DNA of 64,000 bases. It comes from Zingiber officinale. Lineage: Eukaryota > Streptophyta > Magnoliopsida > Zingiberales > Zingiberaceae. Each line of letters begins with the position of its first letter. Within the stretch, counting starts at the first letter, position 1. Below the pieces are notes generated by a model. The model had not been told where the DNA came from. It saw nothing but the letters and a program-made list of their open reading frames with translations, and ran no database searches. Shown here piece by piece: positions 61,048 to 64,000 of the stretch. A program made the translations under genes and the position numbers. The stretch is taken from the NCBI RefSeq assembly GCF_018446385.1, contig NC_056004.1, forward strand, positions 26,108,492 through 26,172,491, read 5' to 3'.

Positions 61048-62430
61048 ATGCAATTCCAAGATGGACTTGGATTTGATACAAGGGTGGCTCCACCATACAC
61101 ATCCACAAGCTTCGATTCTTGGAGATCAAGAATTGAAAATTTCTTGATGATGGAGATAGAGCAATGGTTTGCTCTAATGGAAGGTTTTAAGGCTCCAAGG
61201 AATTCAAAGGGCAAAGTTCTCAAAAGGAGCAAATGGAGCCAAGAACAAATCCAAAGATGTGAGGCCAATGACAAAGTGACCAAGCTTTTGGTCAATCTAT
61301 TGCCGAGCAACATCTTGGAGAAAATTGGAGAAGTTGAAGATGCCAAAGAGCTATGGAGCAAATTGGAAAAGGCTCATGAGATCCCCTCCACTGTACCTAA
61401 CCAAGAAGAATCCAAAGAGGGTGACTCATTGGAGCAAGATCAAGAGGAGGACTCCGAAGTTGAGAGATGCTCAACTTCCGAAGAAGAGGAAATCCAAGAA
61501 GCTTCATTCTCAAGGGAGTGTAATCAAAAGAGCAAGGAAGGAGCATATTCCTTGTTTCGTGTACAAGAGGATGAAGAAGAAGGTGAAGCCTCCACCTCTA
61601 GGATTGAGGGGGAGCAACTCTTGGTGACACCGGATCAAGAAGAAGGAGAATCCTCCACATCCGGGTCAAGAGAAGAAGAGGATGAAGAAGCTTCCACCTC
61701 CACAAGTCAAGATAAATCAATTTCGGATCAAGAGGAAGCCTCTACATTCATATCAAATGGAGGAGCAAGTGTCACCCCTACACAAGAAGGTATAAATAGT
61801 TCAATTAATAATAAGAATCATATTATATGTTTTGAATGTAGGGAACATGGGCACTACAAAAGCAAGTGCCCTAAATTGGCCAAGAAGAAGGGCCAAGTGG
61901 CACCTAAGGGCAAGGAGAAGCCAAAGGAGACCATCCCCGGAACAAAGAAGAGCAAGGAGCACATTGTGTGCTTCTCTTGCAATCAAAAGGGGCATTACCG
62001 GAGTCAATGCCCTAAGGGGAAGAAGATGGTCAAGGCTCAAGGAGGAAGCTCAAGTCAAGGGGGAGCCTCTAAGGTAAAAAGGAAGGTAACTTTTATTGAG
62101 TCTACCCCTTTACATTATGGTAAAAAGCATGCTAGTTCTAACTTATATCATTTTAATGCTATTTACCATAAAAATAGAGAGCATGGTAAAATTAAGGAAA
62201 ATAATGTAGCTTACCATGCTAAAACTACCACACCTAGGATTAGGAAGGTAGATAAAAATATAGGCAATCATACTAAGGACCTTAGCTACAAGCCTAGAAA
62301 TAAAAATGCTCATAAATTTAATGGAAAACCAAAAACTAAGGACTTAGTGATAGAAAATCAAGTCTTGAGGTCAAGGCTTGATAAAATGGAAAAGACCCTA
62401 AAAAGGATGGAAAATATCCTAAAAGGGTAA
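61048..62430 (+). CDS. copia-type gag polyprotein
   Basis: Nucleocapsid precursor of the surrounding retrotransposon. An uninterrupted 460-aa frame begins 'MQFQDGLGFDTRVAPPY'. The gag core covers about res 15-110 ('FDSWRSRIENFLMM', 'KELWSKLEKAHE'). A long acidic Glu/Ser-rich linker follows (res ~115-250). Two CCHC zinc knuckles follow: 'CFECREHGHYKSKC' near 61830 and 'CFSCNQKGHYRSQC' near 61971. The C-terminus is a short predicted coiled coil. The stop is a single TAA at 62428; the same frame continues open for about 400 bases afterwards. No internal lesions suggest a fairly young insertion. Confidence 0.88.
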   Translation: MQFQDGLGFDTRVAPPYTSTSFDSWRSRIENFLMMEIEQWFALMEGFKAPRNSKGKVLKRSKWSQEQIQRCEANDKVTKLLVNLLPSNILEKIGEVEDAKELWSKLEKAHEIPSTVPNQEESKEGDSLEQDQEEDSEVERCSTSEEEEIQEASFSRECNQKSKEGAYSLFRVQEDEEEGEASTSRIEGEQLLVTPDQEEGESSTSGSREEEDEEASTSTSQDKSISDQEEASTFISNGGASVTPTQEGINSSINNKNHIICFECREHGHYKSKCPKLAKKKGQVAPKGKEKPKETIPGTKKSKEHIVCFSCNQKGHYRSQCPKGKKMVKAQGGSSSQGGASKVKRKVTFIESTPLHYGKKHASSNLYHFNAIYHKNREHGKIKENNVAYHAKTTTPRIRKVDKNIGNHTKDLSYKPRNKNAHKFNGKPKTKDLVIENQVLRSRLDKMEKTLKRMENILKG

Positions 62431-62838
62431 AATGAGCATAGCCTAGGTCTAGGAGCACAAAGGTCATCTAATGGCCATAGGGGTTTGGGATACAAACCAA
62501 AGGCTAAGAAGGATGCAATCTCTTACCATAGGGTTCCATATAGTTATGGAACCAACCCTAGGTCTAGTGGTCAAGCCAAAAATACAAGGGAAGTTATCCC
62601 TAAGAGTATTTTTACAACAAATGTGACTAAGACTTCTAAGAAGTCTAAGAAAGTCACAAAGAAAGTTACAAGGGAAGCAATCCCTAGAGTTGACCTAGAA
62701 AAAGTGACCAAGACTTCTAAGAAGCCAAACAAGGTCACTAGAAAGGTATCTAGGGAAGTTATCCCTAGTGAATACCTAGAGCATCCAAGGAGCACCAATA
62801 GGTTTTGGGTTCCTAGAAGCATTTTCTCTATCCCATAG
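62431..62838 (+). pseudogene. Downstream continuation of gag frame
   Basis: In the same frame as gag after the TAA at 62428, a 136-codon open stretch runs to the stop at 62836. It has 'GYKPKAKKDAISYHRVPYSY' and three diverged repeats of 'VTKTSKK(S/P)(K/N)KVT(K/R)KV(T/S)RE(A/V)IP'. The repeats suggest it belongs to the same polyprotein. Whether the TAA is a mutation or a normal gag end is not known. Confidence 0.6.
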
Positions 62839-64000
62839 ATGGGTTAGAGAGTGTCAACTCTGAGAAGAAGGATAGTTAACCCAACTTTGAAGAAATTGAC
62901 ACTTAAGGAGCATTTTCAAGGTTTTTGTTAACCTTTGAAAATGAAATGGATTTATTGTTACTCTTTGAAAGAGTAAAATGTGCTATAAAGGAAGAAATTT
63001 GAGATGACTTTAAATGGCACAAGAAATCAAGTGTTAAGAAATACCAAATTGGGACTTTGGTATTGTCTTAGGAATTTAAGGCAAATCTAAGCCTTAATTT
63101 AAAGTGATTACTCTTATGGGAAAATGAAATATGCCAACATTTGAGGAATGTTTTAAATTTTTAATTGGCATAATTAATTCAAGATATTAAAGAAATGTCA
63201 AGTTGGGTTTTGGCATTTTCTTAAGGAAATTGGGCAATCTAGGGTTTATGCTTTAGGATTAGCTAAGGGTTAAGGATACTTAGATAGATAATCTAGGTAT
63301 ATTTTAATTATGCTAAATATTGCCATGTTTGGTTGCCCATTATATGCCATGACATCATGTTTTATTTGTGCATTCATGACTTATTATGAAAAACTCAAAA
63401 ATACCATGTCATGACATACATACATCATGTAGTTATAGGAAATTTTCTTCTGAAAATTATTTCTTTTTGATGTATGCCATAACATTATCATGCATTATAT
63501 TATTTCCTTAAAATTAAGGACAAATGGCAGTTATCATCAAGTGGTATACCAAATGACATCCTAGGTGGATGGTCAATATCCACAAGATGCCTAGATAAAT
63601 ATACATGAACCCTAGGTTAGGGCAAAACCAAAATTAACATCTCACAAAGACCTATAAGATGACTTGTATATGTTTTATGCACAATAGATACAAGTGAGAT
63701 GTTAGGAAGACGAACAAAACTCAACATGCTGAGTTAGTGCATTTCCTTGAGTTTTAAGTTCATCAAAACACATAGTTATGTGTTTTCCCATCATTGGGAA
63801 AGCTAATGTACAAGTTATGTGCATTAAGCCCAAGGAACATGGTGGGATATTGGTTTTGAAAATATTTTTAAAATGCTTTTGGAAAACCTTGGTGAAGGCT
63901 ATCTTTTGATAGTAATCATCATTGAATAGTTAGACACAAACTTGAAGAAAACACTAAAGTTTTTACAAGTTTTCAAGTTTGTGTCAATCTTTGAAAATAT
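62839..64000 (+). other. Non-coding interior of the 59420 element
   Basis: AT-rich sequence with stops in all frames. 'tttgaaaatg' and 'tcaagtttgtgtcaa' phrases recur. No protease or integrase is seen to the window end, so the element may be non-autonomous or pol may lie further on. Confidence 0.5.

Larger units (their letters stand above)
59420..64000 (+). mobile_element. Younger copia-type LTR retrotransposon, 5' part
   Basis: Complete 5' LTR, primer site, leader, and a long open gag; the element leaves the window before any pol or 3' LTR. Two zinc knuckles in gag and the large LTR suggest a SIRE/Maximus-like or related copia lineage, but the lineage cannot be fixed without pol. Confidence 0.85.

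Overview
This window is nuclear DNA of a flowering plant. It has spliced genes with GT-AG introns, a BELL homeodomain gene, a plastid-type ABC half transporter, an HVA22 gene, and most of the sequence is plant transposable elements. The style of the LTRs (arrays of short palindromes, 'TGGTATCAGAGC' primer sites) is what I would expect of a monocot, possibly Zingiberales, but that is a weak inference. I found no CRISPR array, bacterial operon or organelle gene set.

Layout. 1-1200: two LTR fragments. 1690-3707: CACTA-type remnants. 4580-5294: a Mutator-like MITE upstream of a BEL1-like homeobox gene (5731-7474, + strand, four exons, 500 aa). 7.5-12.0 kb: AT-rich repeats, a 98-bp tandem duplication, a minisatellite and a hAT-like element with an 8-bp target duplication. 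12017-20888: an old Ty1-copia element (target duplication TGAAT). It is interrupted by a solo LTR (13364-17433, CATTT), which is itself interrupted by another solo LTR (14431-16858, AGTTG). A SINE with an 18-bp target duplication sits in its pol region.

22221-35899 is the most interesting object: one 13.7-kb Mutator-like element with matching terminal inverted repeats and a perfect 9-bp target duplication (TAGTAATTT). It carries two diverged ULP1/C48-protease genes (22627-25798 and 27614-30453) and a mudrA-type transposase on the opposite strand (32799-34958). The second ULP1 gene lies between two arrays of ~350-380-bp repeats in inverted orientation, each unit carrying palindromic GGGCCTGATATC-type motifs. 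This matches the ULP1-carrying (Kaonashi-type) MULE class. The arrays, the paired protease modules and the element-wide motif are features I cannot match to a described system. Every gene in it carries one or two disabling mutations, so it looks recently inactivated.

37350-37706: two SINEs. 37940-39346 (- strand): an intact six-exon HVA22-like gene (239 aa) with a lysine-rich repeat tail. 41.1-42.8 kb: a decayed RTE-type LINE. 42841-43885: a TRIM with a Tourist-like MITE inside one LTR. 43890-49194: a pol-less copia-type element. 50058-50594: a broken fragment of ribosomal protein S14. 51724-58672 (- strand): a complete ten-exon ABC half transporter of the ABCB29/chloroplast type (653 aa), with a SINE and a 44-bp LINE tail in its introns. 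59420-64000: the 5' LTR and gag of a younger copia-type element that runs off the window.

The three intact host genes (BELL, HVA22, ABCB29-like) have unrelated functions and show no sign of joint regulation. They are islands in a nested transposon landscape.
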